Of a stretch of DNA of 54,713 bases, positions 34,697 to 46,493 are shown piece by piece; the stretch's first letter is position 1, and each line of letters opens with the position of its first letter. The translations under genes and the position numbers were made by a program. The stretch is from contig NAOQ01000308.1 of assembly GCA_002751075.1 (NCBI GenBank), positions 32,196-86,908 of the forward strand, written 5' to 3'. This stretch comes from Ichthyophonus hoferi (Eukaryota; Opisthokonta; Ichthyosporea; Ichthyophonida; Ichthyophonidae). The notes under the pieces were generated by a model. It saw only the letters and a list, made by a program, of their open reading frames with translations. It was not told the DNA's origin and ran no database searches.

Positions 34697-37600
34697 ATGA
34701 GCGGAAATGAAGAGACCAGCAAAGGACTAAGTGAGACAAAAAGCCCTACAGCTACAAATGAAAAGGTTGGCAATGAGGACGATATATCTGATAATGAAGG
34801 TTTGTGCTTGTCCTCCCAATCCTCTTTACCCATTTCACCTTTGTGCCCACATACACAAGCAAATACGTACGTATTTATATTTGAAGCTAAATCATAAAGA
34901 AATTAGAGTACCTATCATGTATATACAACTATACACTGTGAGCCTTGGCGGAAACCAAGTCATATTTTTAGTTACACTTCTCCACCACAATGTATGCTTT
35001 ATACATCGTACACCATTAGATTAGGGATATTAGCACAGTCCCTTTTGAAGCGCCCATTATTTTCCAATGCAGTAAAAATTCACAGCTGGGGTTCAAGTTA
35101 TGCTGCCAATAAATGCACATAATATTCTATTTTCTCAAGTCAAAACATCATAATCCCAACAGAACATTTCCTCCTCTTGAGGTGGAGAGGGTGTACTAAG
35201 TTGACTATTCTTATGACCCCGATGTAAGTAATGGGGAATCTATGTATACTATACTGTACGGCTTTAGGAGCCGGAATTACTACACACTTGGGAAATTAAA
35301 AGATATGATAGAATTTCCAGCCTAGAAACAGCATTTAACAGCAAAATATTGACGACTTCAGCATGTCTAGTAATTATCTCATCCGTGTTCAAAGTGGCAG
35401 CCAACTATTACAAGGAGAGGCCTTAGCATAAAAAATGTATTGCTTTTATTCGGTATGACTACAGAATAAATAGTCCGTAATCTGTCTTGGACAGAACCTC
35501 TTTATACATTCTACTTATAACATTTTATATGTAGAATACTTCAGAATCCAGCAATAATTATTTGGACAACTCTAACGATAGTAGTTACTTAGCCTACGTT
35601 GTATATGTAGCTATATTTGACAGATAGTTTAACATTAAATCAACAGGGGTTAAATGAAGATCGAAGATAACGGGAAACAGAGAATAAAATGGAATGATTG
35701 GGACTAGTCCTGTAGGAGAAGAAAAGTAGACAATAAAATCTTGGGGATGAACAGTGTTTATTTGATATAGAATTATCTTTGAATATGAACATGATTGAAT
35801 CTAATAATCATTGCTAGTATTAGTTAAAAATAATATATTGGGAAAAACAGTGATAAAAAAGGAATCAAATTGAATATCTATAGTAAAAATGGAGCCTAAT
35901 GTGTGATTATTTATTTGCACATTTTATCTGTCTTGATCCCAATCTGTCATCTATGATACCATACCAGTTAAAAGGTCCTATAATAACCTTTATATGTCTA
36001 TTTACCTTTTATCTATCACCTAACAGTACAGAGCGAGGGTGATGATGATTATGAACAACTTAGACTAGACCGAATTAAGGAAAATCAGGCATTGCTACAC
36101 AGTCTTGGATTGGCACCAGACCCATCCCAACCATCATCACGGGTATGTCATAGACTCTGCTTACTATCTGTCTATACCTAATTTCAATTTCGTATCCTTT
36201 TAGTAGCATCTTTTTCTAAACACTAATACTCGGATATCAATATCGTACGTGAAAAAGAAAAAAAGAAAAAACCTTTTTATATATTGATTTTCACAACCCA
36301 TGAATTTGTTTTATATATTATGAAGCCGGTATATTATATTCTACTCTGCCCTTCTTTCCTAAATCCATCATATCATAATATATATATGGTATTTCTTCCA
36401 ACCACAGCGATTTTATTAAGATTGCTATACTACATATATATAACTTAATATATTCACTTTTTTTTTACACGGATTGTACATTTTCTTTCTATTCATTTAT
36501 TTTTTTCTTACTTCTATCACCATTATCTTTCTTTCCATATGTCAATTAATACAAAGCCTGGCGATAATATATAATATATATCTACATTTATGTGAACATA
36601 CATATACATATGATTAATTGGGTATGAGGATATATTTGATAATAATGAGGAAAATGTGCTTCAAAAGAATAATGCTTCTATATTTTTTCTCACTTTCTCT
36701 CTGCCTCTCTGGGCCATTCTCTATTCTCTTTCTTTCCAATTCATATATAATATATTCATATTTACGTAGCAAGATTATATATCTATCTATATGCACATTC
36801 GCCTATGTTTCCATTTAATAACTTTCCCGGTTATCTACCTGCCTAACTACTCTCTCCTACTATCATACCCAAGCAAATCCACCGTATATATATGTATCTA
36901 ATAATATGCCTCCCCTCGTATCAAGGATAAATCAAAACGAATGAAAAGGACGCGTACAGACAATGTGAGCTCGGAGGATATGGGACCAGTGAGAAGGTCA
37001 ACACGAAACACTTCCAGCGGGAAGAAATCATCTTTTAATAGCAGAAACCCAGAATATAGCCTTACTGGTCGATTTGGACGTCAAGGTGAGCATAGGTCCT
37101 GTTTAGGTGATTAAGCGAGTATCGGGTACATCATTTATGTTCTGCTCATATACATTCTTTCCACTCATATTTAGTGGAAATGACTCTGATGTGGCTACTT
37201 ATGTAAACAACCCTAATATTGAAGATAAGCAAAGATATAATATATTACATTTGCCAAGTATTTTCCATAAACACCTCTGTCAAGATTCATTTTAAGGGCG
37301 CTTATATCAGCTCTAATATTTTCTTGTTTATTACTAATACACTACAGGTAGTCTAAACCCGTCATCTGATAATGACGAAATGACTTTGGGAGAGTTGGGC
37401 ACGGCTAGAAGATCAACCCGTATAATTCAGCAGAATAGTGGCAATAATGAAGATGATGAATACCAAGGTAGGCATTGGAAATGATTAAGTTACTACCCCC
37501 ATATTTCCCCGTGAGTGTCTTGTTGCTTTCAGCCTGTGTAATTGTTATTATCTTACTGTATTTTAGTCATTATGTTACTGTGTTGTAGTTATTATCTTAC

Positions 37601-40600
37601 CTACTTATGGATGGTAGCCGCGATGGCAAGCAGAGAATTAAGTAAAAGCAAAAGAACTTTATTCAGTATAAATACGATAAACCAAGAAGAGGATCCAATA
37701 GCATATAGAACCCCTTTATACTTTCTAACTATAGCATACTAAATATGGATTTTTTATTAATCTGATTATCAATCAATTAATTTAACAACGGTTATTTGTA
37801 GCCCATTCTTAAGCAATAGATCAATTTAGACTAAACTGTTTTTTCATTTATGTTGTCTTGAGGTTATATTGGACAATATATATTAATTGATAATCTGGTT
37901 ATTAATTAACTAATTAAACAACGACTATGAATAGTATATTCTTGAACAATTAATTAATTTATACTCTGTTTTTCACACATGCGGCATATGTACCTATAGT
38001 CGACTTTACCATTTCTACACTAGTGAGCCTAGGTAATAGATAGTTTGTGCAACCAGTCATACGTATAAGAATAAACACAGAAACACTACTTATATAATAC
38101 AGTATAAATATTTTTGTTTTTTTCCCTCCCGGAATTACACCTAAAGCCAAGCAATCACACACCACTTCCAGCTTGTACCGTTGCACTCTGTAATGGCGAA
38201 GAACTCAATAACATGAATAATTGACACCTGTTTAAGCTTTAGATTTAGCTCCTACTTTTCCTGCTGGGCGGCCCTTAATATATATTTTTTTTCAATTGTG
38301 ATGAATGTAAAACGAATAACCTTGTAGCACTGTATATTATTGCAGCAAATGGATTTATAGACAAATATTGAGTTGCAACAGTTTTTTATATATATAAAAA
38401 GTCTATATCATGTAAGATTTTTTCATTTTTCATTATGAACACTGCGTACGATTCAGATCGAGAAATGGAAAGAAAACGCAACGAGTTGGAGTATACTAGA
38501 CGACTAGCATTAACCGAAGAGAGGGCAAGGCGCAAACAAGAGTATGATCAAGGCACTGAAATAACTTTTGAAGCACTCTTTGCCTCTATGGAGGGAGATA
38601 AATCTATTGCTTTCCCTGAAGGAAAAATGACTGATCAGGAGTGGAAGAAGGTATTGGTGTTAGTTATTGATGGGATATATATTTAAGATTTAGCCCATGT
38701 TCTCCATTGGTTAAGCTATTGTATCTGATCACTTCTGCAACTCTACTCACATGAATGACGTAGTAGCTGTAATATAATATAATATGGTTGAGGGCACATC
38801 TATTTCTATTACTCTTTGTATGCTAATAAGACCCAATAAAATGAAAATGGTAGCTGGCTGTATACTAATGGAGATGCGAAAATGGAAATCTCATTGTGTC
38901 AGACAGGCTGCTCGCTTGCTTGCCTGCTATTTACTTGTTATTACTCCAATGTCTTTACAAGATGTATGTTGTACGATGTATATGGGTTAAAGGATGCCCT
39001 TATTGCAATTTTTGATCTTTTGAATAATAATTACTAATTTCACCCATGAAAAAAATACATCCCAGCTCATTTTTCTAGAATTTGATTGCAATAGGCATAC
39101 ACTGCATGGGTTGGGTAATGAGTGATTGTGAATGCTAGAGTGAATTAATGAATGATCAAGCATATGTGTGCACTAAAAAACACAGTATAATCATGTATTC
39201 TAATATTCCCTTTACATTTTTGCTGTAGTACGCGGTAGATCGATGGGGTCCCGAAGTTGGAAAGGTAGAATGCAACGACTGGGAGGCGTAAGTGAACGCA
39301 TTAGAGTTTGGATGTATGTTTTTGTGTCTATGTGTATGTGTATGGTAGTGTGCGTTTGTGCATGCGTTTGTGTCTATGTATGTGTACATGTGTATACGTA
39401 GTGACTCGTGTATATAGCTGCTATACTTGTATTGATAAGGCACTATAATACTATACTTCAACAAACTACCTCCTTTCAGTCTATATGTAATTAGGTATTT
39501 CCATATATTGTTAGTATTTTCTCACTGTTTATGATATATTTTTACTACGTTTTATTTCATTAGAATTTTTGAGGCTAAATGTTATCATACACGGTCCCCT
39601 GTAGTCACTAATAACATCCTATAGCTGTACTGATGATTTTCACCGCACCCAATCAAAGAAAGACGTGTATGAATAGTAGAAAAGAATGAGCCCGCTTACT
39701 CAGATCCACATAACTAATACATATTTGGAATATATATATATATATAATGGACGTTTTAATTCCAGATCTGATTAGCTATTTCTATTACTAGTGATAATGC
39801 TACTCTTTCATTCTATAATAATTCAAAGGAGCACCAATATTATTGGGGAACGAAAGGTCCAAGTTATGCAAATATTTTAGAAACATTAATGAACTTATGA
39901 AGGAAGAGAAAGAGCAAAAGGAAAAATACAGAATGAAATACATTACATGTTGATCACCTTGACCTTCCTTAGTTACGTTACTTCTCGAAAGTGCAGACCA
40001 CCCACGACACTACCAAGCAGGCTCTGTTACTTACAGGAGGTCAGTATAGTGGCAAGGCTCGAGTGGGTATAATGTACATAACCATACCCAATAAGTTTAG
40101 GCTGTTTTTTTGTCATCTTTAGTGGTGCTTATATGTCTCCTTTATCTTTAACTATAGATATATCATCATATCATATTACCAAGTAATATTATAGTTCCAA
40201 TCTTTTCTCTCCCTTTCTCTTTTACTACTGGTTTTAATTATTATAGAATTTTCTTTTGCATTCTCTCTCATTATCTCATTATCTTCAATTTTCTTAATTA
40301 CATAAATGTGCTTTCTCTTTTAAATCTCTCCTTTTTTTCTTTTTTTTTCTCTGGCTTCTTATTATTTTCCTTCTTTTATCTTCTTTTCTTTTATTATTTC
40401 TACATGCACTCATTTACGAAGTCGTTATTTGTTACCTACCTACCAATCGATATTTACCAAGTTACAAATTAAATTGATACAATTGCATATTGGTTCATGT
40501 AAAAGATTATCACTCCTTATTCACAATAAAATGCTACTTGGCTTATTTCTATATAATTCTCTATTGCTTTTATCCAGGCTATCTTTACATTTTATTATTT

Positions 40601-42004
40601 TCCTTCTTAAGCTACAGTCTGCTTACACCGTACATTATGCCCTATCTATCAAAACAACCTTAGAGGCACACTCCATGTCAAAATCAAACATGCTATACAC
40701 CTACTATCAGATCAAGCTATTTATATAGATTTATTCATATAGCGTATACTTCTCTCCATGACTACTAATGCATTTGCAATCATATATATCTGTATCCATA
40801 TACCTCCATATTAATTGCGCAGGTATACTGCCATGATATGTGGAAGCTCTTATGCAGTCTAGTACTAATGTCTCGAGTGAGTTCCCAACCTGTTAAGTAC
40901 GCTGCATGTCACGCCTTTTTTGCACGTTACACTACTCCCTCCTCATTTGTGGATGCTGATGAGGGAGATGTAGTACAAATCATTGCCTCTTTAGGCCTAT
41001 TTTCCACACGTCTTCCTGGCCTTCGAGATATTACCAAGAAATTTATTGAAATGCCTGTATTTAGCCTAGATGTGAAGGTATGAGAGCATAAATGTGTGGT
41101 TTCTTTATGGCTACGTACCATTATTTCTTGTTGTCCACTTTTATTTATTTTGCTTCTTCCAGAAGTCTACTCTCTATGCTATTTTTTTACATTACTTTTC
41201 TCAGATATTTCCTCATTTATTGTATCTGTTTTTCTATCTTTTTTTTATCTTTTTTTTTCTCCTACTCTATTACTCAACCATTCTATCTCATATTCTTGCC
41301 TTGTATTGATATTTTTTATTACTCAATTATTTGTATGCATGATTTATATATTGTTGTAAGTATCTATAAGATTAGAAAACGATTTATTATTTGTTTGCAA
41401 TTATAATTGACCCTCTATAGATGCCACCATACAATTCCGTTTACCAACTGGTATTGATGCATATGCTGAAGCCCTGTCTCTAAACAATAAACAATGTCAA
41501 GCCGCCTTATATATACATGCACACGAAAGTGTTCAGTTGATCTATTGTTGTATTCCTAGTCTTACTCATACTCTTAGATGCAATCAATATTGGCTGAGTA
41601 TCTCAGAAAAACTGGCTCAGAACTGAAAAATATATTGGAGATTTGTTAGGGAAATTATGGATTTTACTGAACTATTCGTGTGAATACAATAATTAATTTA
41701 TGATTTTTGTCCTATACAGGGGCCTAATAAGATTCAAGGTATTGGTTCATTCGGTTACGAATCATGGTTGATGTTTACCCAATTGGACTGGACCAATGTG
41801 AGTGATAAGAATCTCGGTGCATATGCTCACATGCTACGGAAGTCAGAAGAAATCAAAGAAAAACCAGTGTCAGTTGCCAGTGATCCTCCATTACCAATCA
41901 TTATGGCTGGGGTTGAGATAGATGAGTCTTACCACAAGGACTCAGATAAAAAAAATGGGCGAAAGCATCAAGCCAAGCCTGTAGCTAAACGTGGGAAGAA
42001 GTAA
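34697..42004 (+). CDS. MBD4: MBD4-like HhH-GPD DNA glycosylase, no MBD, 9 exons, 444 aa
   Basis: Mismatch-type base-excision glycosylase fold; family members remove T or U from G mispairs, mostly at deaminated CpG. Exons: 34697-34799, 36027-36142, 36926-37085, 37348-37467, 38457-38650, 39229-39287, 39997-40039, 40823-41077, 41720-42004, all in phase. The C-terminal third matches MBD4: SRLCYLQEVYCHDMWKLL (human SPFNLLQEKLFHDPWKLL), VLMSRVSSQPVKYA, LASLGLFSTRLPGL-type helices, the hairpin KIQGIGSFGYES (human ELHGIGKYGNDS), then WTNVSDKNLGAYAHML, whose Asp aligns with the catalytic Asp of VHPEDHKLNKYHDWL. The N-terminal 250 residues have no methyl-CpG-binding domain. They carry DDDYEQLRLDRIKENQALLH plus two RRSTR motifs, like the N-terminus of WDR76-type chromatin proteins, and a basic, coiled stretch. 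The tail is Lys/Arg-rich, a likely nuclear signal. Glycosylase call firm; exact orthology less so. Confidence 0.82.
34800..36026. other. First intron of the glycosylase gene
   Basis: A 1.2-kb intron between GTTTGT (34800) and a CTAACAG acceptor ending at 36026. I see no further exon, repeat or RNA gene in it. Confidence 0.6.
41411..41626 (+). other. Open frame inside the last intron of the glycosylase gene
   Basis: A stop-free frame of about 70 codons without ATG lies between glycosylase exons 8 and 9 and reads RLPTGIDAYAEALSLNNKQ and more. An AG at 41419-41420 could serve as a splice acceptor, but in the phase of exon 8 translation would end after 20 codons. It may be a decayed exon, an alternative 3' end or chance. 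Confidence 0.2.
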
Positions 42005-42034
42005 AACCATTAAAGAAGTATGTATAAAGTGTTA

Positions 42035-42040
42035 AATAAA
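42035..42040 (+). terminator. AATAAA polyadenylation signal of the glycosylase gene
   Basis: AATAAA lies 31 nt after the TAA stop (42002-42004) on the plus strand. Confidence 0.6.
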
Positions 42041-42501
42041 GGCTAAAGGCAGATACCAGGGTTAGGATGGCATCATTTTTCCAAGTTTGATTTCTATAGG
42101 TATCTCCACTAATTGGTTCTATATTTCCTTTAAGTTGTTTTCAGGAATCATGCAGGCCTAAATAAAATAGTTCATTATAATTGAGCAAGTACACTATTGA
42201 GGTTTTATTTTCTCCAGAGTGATAGATATTTGGCAAGTGATGCTGATCATTGAGTTAAAATCTTGCCTTATTTACTGGCGTCTTATGGCTGGTTCATGTC
42301 GAGCATGGTTTTCATTCTTTATCGATGTAAGTCTTAGCCTTTGTACCAAGTTATTACATTGGATTTATCTCAACTCCTGTTTGGCCCTCATATCCCGCCT
42401 GCCTATGCTTTAATATGTAAAGTTGCTTAGCCTCGAGCAGACCAATTATTTGTGTTGCAGAATGGGTACACCTTCACAAGTATGTGGAGATGTAGGGGGA
42501 G
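42041..42501. other. Spacer between the glycosylase gene and Copia sequence
   Basis: No gene is seen. The purine-rich stretch just before 42502 (GGAGATGTAGGGGGAG) resembles the polypurine tract that precedes a 3' LTR, so the last 50 bp or so may already belong to the plus-oriented Copia fragment. Confidence 0.45.
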
Positions 42502-42866
42502 TGTTGCAGTCTAGGTATAATCCTGTAGAATGTTTAGGATAAGAATTACTTTAGGTGTATCTAGCAATTAATCTTTAAGTATCTAGAAATTTATAATATT
42601 AAGTTAACACTATAATACATAGGTTATGAAACAGTTTTTATTAGTGGCTTAGAGTCACAGTATATTAGGTGATAACGGTGTCAGAATAAGTAGATTCCAG
42701 AAGGTATATATAAGGCTCATTGGACAATATGATAGTAGTACATATTAGGCAACCATTAAGTAAGAGCATCTATTGGATACACATGGTCTGCACATGGTCA
42801 GATGAAATGATCTCCGTTTTCACAACTATATAACCAGCATACTCAGACCGAGTCGGTTGTTGATTG
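42502..42866 (+). repeat. Copia LTR copy in plus orientation
   Basis: Starts TGTTGCAGTC and shares long blocks with the reverse complement of 45503-45871, for example TAGAGTCACAGTATATTAGG (LTR centre) and GAGCATCTATTGGATACACA. A polypurine-like tract lies directly before it, as expected for a 3' LTR. Its inner end fades at about 42866, where minus-strand internal sequence begins. Confidence 0.85.
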
Positions 42867-45502
42867 GTGCTCTTTCATGAACTGTTGGTGTTTCCCTTCT
42901 GGATATTGTAATTGTGTCCTCCTGCCACCTCTGCTCTTCTTGAGGAGTATTGTAGTACTTTTGAGAGGTTACTGTTTATGTGTGTTGTTTTTGCACAGGT
43001 TGTTTGGTGGTTGCCCCTTGGTTGGGTGTTACATTGGCCTCTATTTTGATGAAAACATTTGTTTCCTTTGTTACTAGTCTTTTGCTTGTTGGAATAATGG
43101 ATGTGTCAATTCTGTATACTCTATCATTTTTTGCTGTTCCAGTGATCACCTCTACCACCTTCTTGAAGATCATTACCTTATCATCTTCAAAAACTGTTCT
43201 GAAACCCTTTCCTTTCAAAGTTGGAATTGAGAACAGACTGACCTTCAGGTCAGGCACAAACAGTACATTTCTCAATATCATGGTGTTCACTTTGTCTCCC
43301 CTATTGACTGCTAACCATATGTTTCCTGATCCTTCTGCTTTACTTGTTTTTCCTTTCCTCATCATACACTCGTGTTTGAAGGGGTGGAATCTCTGAAGTC
43401 TTCCTTTCCGAAGTGTATATGGCAGGAAGAGCCACTGTCTAGAACAAATCTTTGGTGGAACCCCTCTTCCTTTTCAGCTTTGTTCACATAGCATGTGGCT
43501 ATCCCTGAGAAGATATCTCCAAAGTCCTGGTCCTCCTCTACCTGGTATGCAGTATTCTGAGGTTTCCTGTCCCTCTTTTGTATGTATCTTCCCTTTTCTC
43601 TGTTCCGTTTTTGTGGCTGTTATCCTGGTATTTATCTTTGGAGTTTGGGATTGCATGGGAAACGAGGCTTGGGTTCAGGTGCTTGGCCTGAGTTCATATT
43701 GAGCTTGTTTAATCTTATTAAAATCTGACATTTTGATACATGATGTCGTCCTTCACAAATATTGCAAATTTCTGATTCCACCTTATTAAAGTAGCCTATG
43801 TTAGATCTAACCTCACGATATTCTCTACCACTCTGATGGCTTCCTGATTTCCTTTTCTTTTCTGACTTCACATATGCATCCAAGTCCTCTATAGAATCTT
43901 GTAATTTTTCATAGTTCCTATATCCTTGTTTGAAACGGTTGATGTATTGATGGTTGCCTGTTGACAACCTCACAATTTCCTTCTTGTGGCTGACTGTAAA
44001 CTTAGATTGTTGCCGGCCGACAAGTCTTCGTTCTCTGTTCACAATCTGTGTCTCCCTTGTTACTACCACTAATGACGAATCCTTCTCACTGGAGCTCATT
44101 GATAACTCGACCTTGTGCTTAATTACAAGGCGTCTCGACATCACCTGATGTTGTATTAAAACTTATCTACTTATAAGTAACTGATCAGATGTCAATTAGA
44201 ATTCACACTCATGAACTACAAAATTGCTTATTTATTTAATCTCTGGATTCCCCCCCCCCCCCCTGTAACCCAGTACAGTTTCAGGAATATGTGGGAAATC
44301 CCCAAATCTGTATTCTATTCAAAGAAAACAAATGTTTTAACGGTTACTGATTGCTGATTTAAAAAGAATTAATCTAAACCAATTGTAAAGAGGTTAATGA
44401 CTTATTACTAAGCATATTCAATAACATCTTATAGGTTCCAGCCTATCCGACATTGACACATCTCATTATATATTTGACAGAAACCCTTCACTTGTCCTCC
44501 ATACCTTGTTATCTGTAGCTCAAAGATTAGGTTTCCTAACACCATATTTTCCTTTTGTTTCATATCTGTTCCTTTACGCCTTCTTGAAGCTGCTAACACT
44601 CTTCCAATGTATTCACTTCCACTTTCCACTTTCATTTGGTGATAGTGATGTTTCCAGGTATTCTAGGTAGTTTGACATTGTTTGGACTTCATCCTTACCA
44701 TCAAATTGTTTTTTCAGGCATTTCCATGTGTAATATGCGAATTACTCTGGTTCCCACCCTGCTATAGTTCTTTGGTTATCATCTACTGAATTTTATAGAT
44801 AATAATGGGCTGTGAATTTAGCTACTGTGATTCTAGTAGGACTCAAAAGTTGCCTTCTTCTTTGATTACCTCCCAGCATGAGGATGCGAGCATTTTTGTC
44901 TTGATGTTTTCTACCCACTTTTGATAGCTGAATCCTTTGTCATTTCCCTTGAATGTTTCCTTCTCTGAGATAGCTAGTGGATTGATTGCAGTTGCCTTAG
45001 AAGCCCCTCCTCCCATACATTGTAGTAGTTGTTGAAACAGGTCGTCCATGGTGGTTGATTGACTCCCAGTAAACTGTGATTGATATTCCTCATTATAACC
45101 ATGTCCTCTTGGATTCTTGTTGCAGGTCTCCCATGGCATGGTGTTTTCCTGAGTAGCCTTCATAATTCCAGCAGTGGAAGTGCGTTTAGGTTGCTGGGGC
45201 ATCGTAACCCTTTTGTAGTCTGAGTAATCAGACTCTATGTCCTGCTGTAAGGTAGATCTCTTGGATCTAGACCTCTTATTGTTACCTGACTCCTTGGTTT
45301 TATCTTGGTTTTCAGAGGTGACGTTCTTTCCCTCTGAATCACTAGTAAACGCTACCTACTGTTTCCTCTTTGCTGACTGCAGGGTGGATCCTGACTTCTG
45401 GCCAGTCTTCTTCACACTGATGGGAACAACCAGCAGATTAACGTTCTCTGCATTGCTGGACATATTTAACGCTTAATGATAACTTTATTTAGGATAATCA
45501 AC

Positions 45503-45871
45503 TGAAATCAGAATCCAGACTCAGTCTGAGTATGCTGGTTATATAGTTGTGAAAAAGGAGATCATTTGATCTGACCAAGTGCAGACCATGTGTATCCAAT
45601 AGATGCTCTTACTTGATGTTTGTCTAATATGTACTACTACCATATTGTCCAATGAGCCTTATATTATACTTTCTGGAATCTACTTATTCCGACACTATTA
45701 TCACCTAATATACTGTGACTCTAAGCCACCAATAAAAACTGTTTCATAACCTATGTATTATAGTGTTAGCTTAATATTATAGATTTCTAGATACTTGGAG
45801 GTTAATTGCTAGATACACCTAAAGTAATTCTTACCTTAAACATGTTACAGTATTATACCCATACTGCAGCA
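45503..45871 (-). repeat. Copia LTR copy in minus orientation (5' LTR of the gag-bearing part)
   Basis: On the minus strand it runs from TGCTGCAGTATG to TCTGATTTCA, about 369 bp, followed by the leader and the gag start. It matches the LTR at 42502-42866 over nearly its full length and the LTR at 300-742 mainly at the inner end. Confidence 0.85.
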
Positions 45872-46493
45872 GTTTGATATTGTGGAAGAAATAACAGGAA
45901 ATTTGCTCACTAGGGCAACAATAGAATTTGGCGCAGTGTCCCAATTAGTTATACTTATACTGAGATGAGCAATTATATATTGAAGGAGATGATTATGGCT
46001 CTCAGTGCCTTTAATTACTATATGCAGAATAATATGTAAGATATTATGGGATATGTATGCTATAGAATAATTGTAACGTTTTTTATTTATTATTAAAGAA
46101 ATGTTTTCAAGGTTTGCGACAAAAATATTCTAAAATAAAGCGCCTATCATATCAATACATAAGGTCAAAGCTAATAGAATTAATCTGAAAATTAGATCCT
46201 TGTTTTTTTAATTACAATCGTTGGATAAGCTTAATTAAATATATTATGCTTTCTTAATTTAGTACATTATTTGATTAGCTCAATTAAATAGATTAATCAA
46301 TTCAATCAACTCAGTCGATTATGTGATCAGTTTGATCAATTATTATGATTTGTCACGTGATCTAAACCGTTACCTCAGCATTGTCCGTCGCAACTAATAT
46401 GATAATATAAGCCCCTTATATTAATTGTATGTATTGTTTATTTATTAACTGTCAGTATACTTTTTGCAAGCTACTCTTCACACCATTTGTAAT
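45872..46493. other. Intergenic region upstream of the membrane-protein gene
   Basis: AT-rich, with TTAATTAAAT-type and TGATCA-containing stretches and a perfect 9-bp inverted repeat at 46403-46423. No gene is seen. It probably holds the promoter of the gene at 46494. Confidence 0.5.
46403..46423. repeat. Perfect 9-bp inverted repeat, 3-nt loop
   Basis: TAATATAAG and CTTATATTA are separated by CCC, about 70 bp before the start codon of the membrane-protein gene. It could be a protein-binding palindrome or chance in AT-rich DNA. Confidence 0.4.

Larger units (their letters stand above)
42502..45871. mobile_element. Copia (Ty1-like) retrotransposon sequence with oppositely oriented LTRs, broken
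   Basis: Two LTR copies (42502-42866 plus, 45503-45871 minus) flank a minus-strand internal region. Reading on the minus strand from the right LTR, there is a gag-like N-terminus (SDSEGKN), a gag core, a CCHC zinc knuckle (CNICEGRHHVSKC, near 43.7 kb), and the start of an aspartic protease/pre-integrase region with an LDSGSS active site near 43.4 kb. No reverse transcriptase or RNase H is seen. The element is broken in several places and incomplete. The LTRs differ by many substitutions, suggesting an old insertion or two different copies. No target-site duplication is evident. It shares a family with the element at 1-742. Confidence 0.85.

Noticed and set aside
41092-41406. Three overlapping 71-104-codon ORFs
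   Set aside because: They are Phe/Leu/Ser translations of a polypyrimidine intron tract just after glycosylase exon 8.
42877-43396. Plus-strand ORFs of 66 and 138 codons
   Set aside because: Antisense to the Copia internal region on the minus strand.
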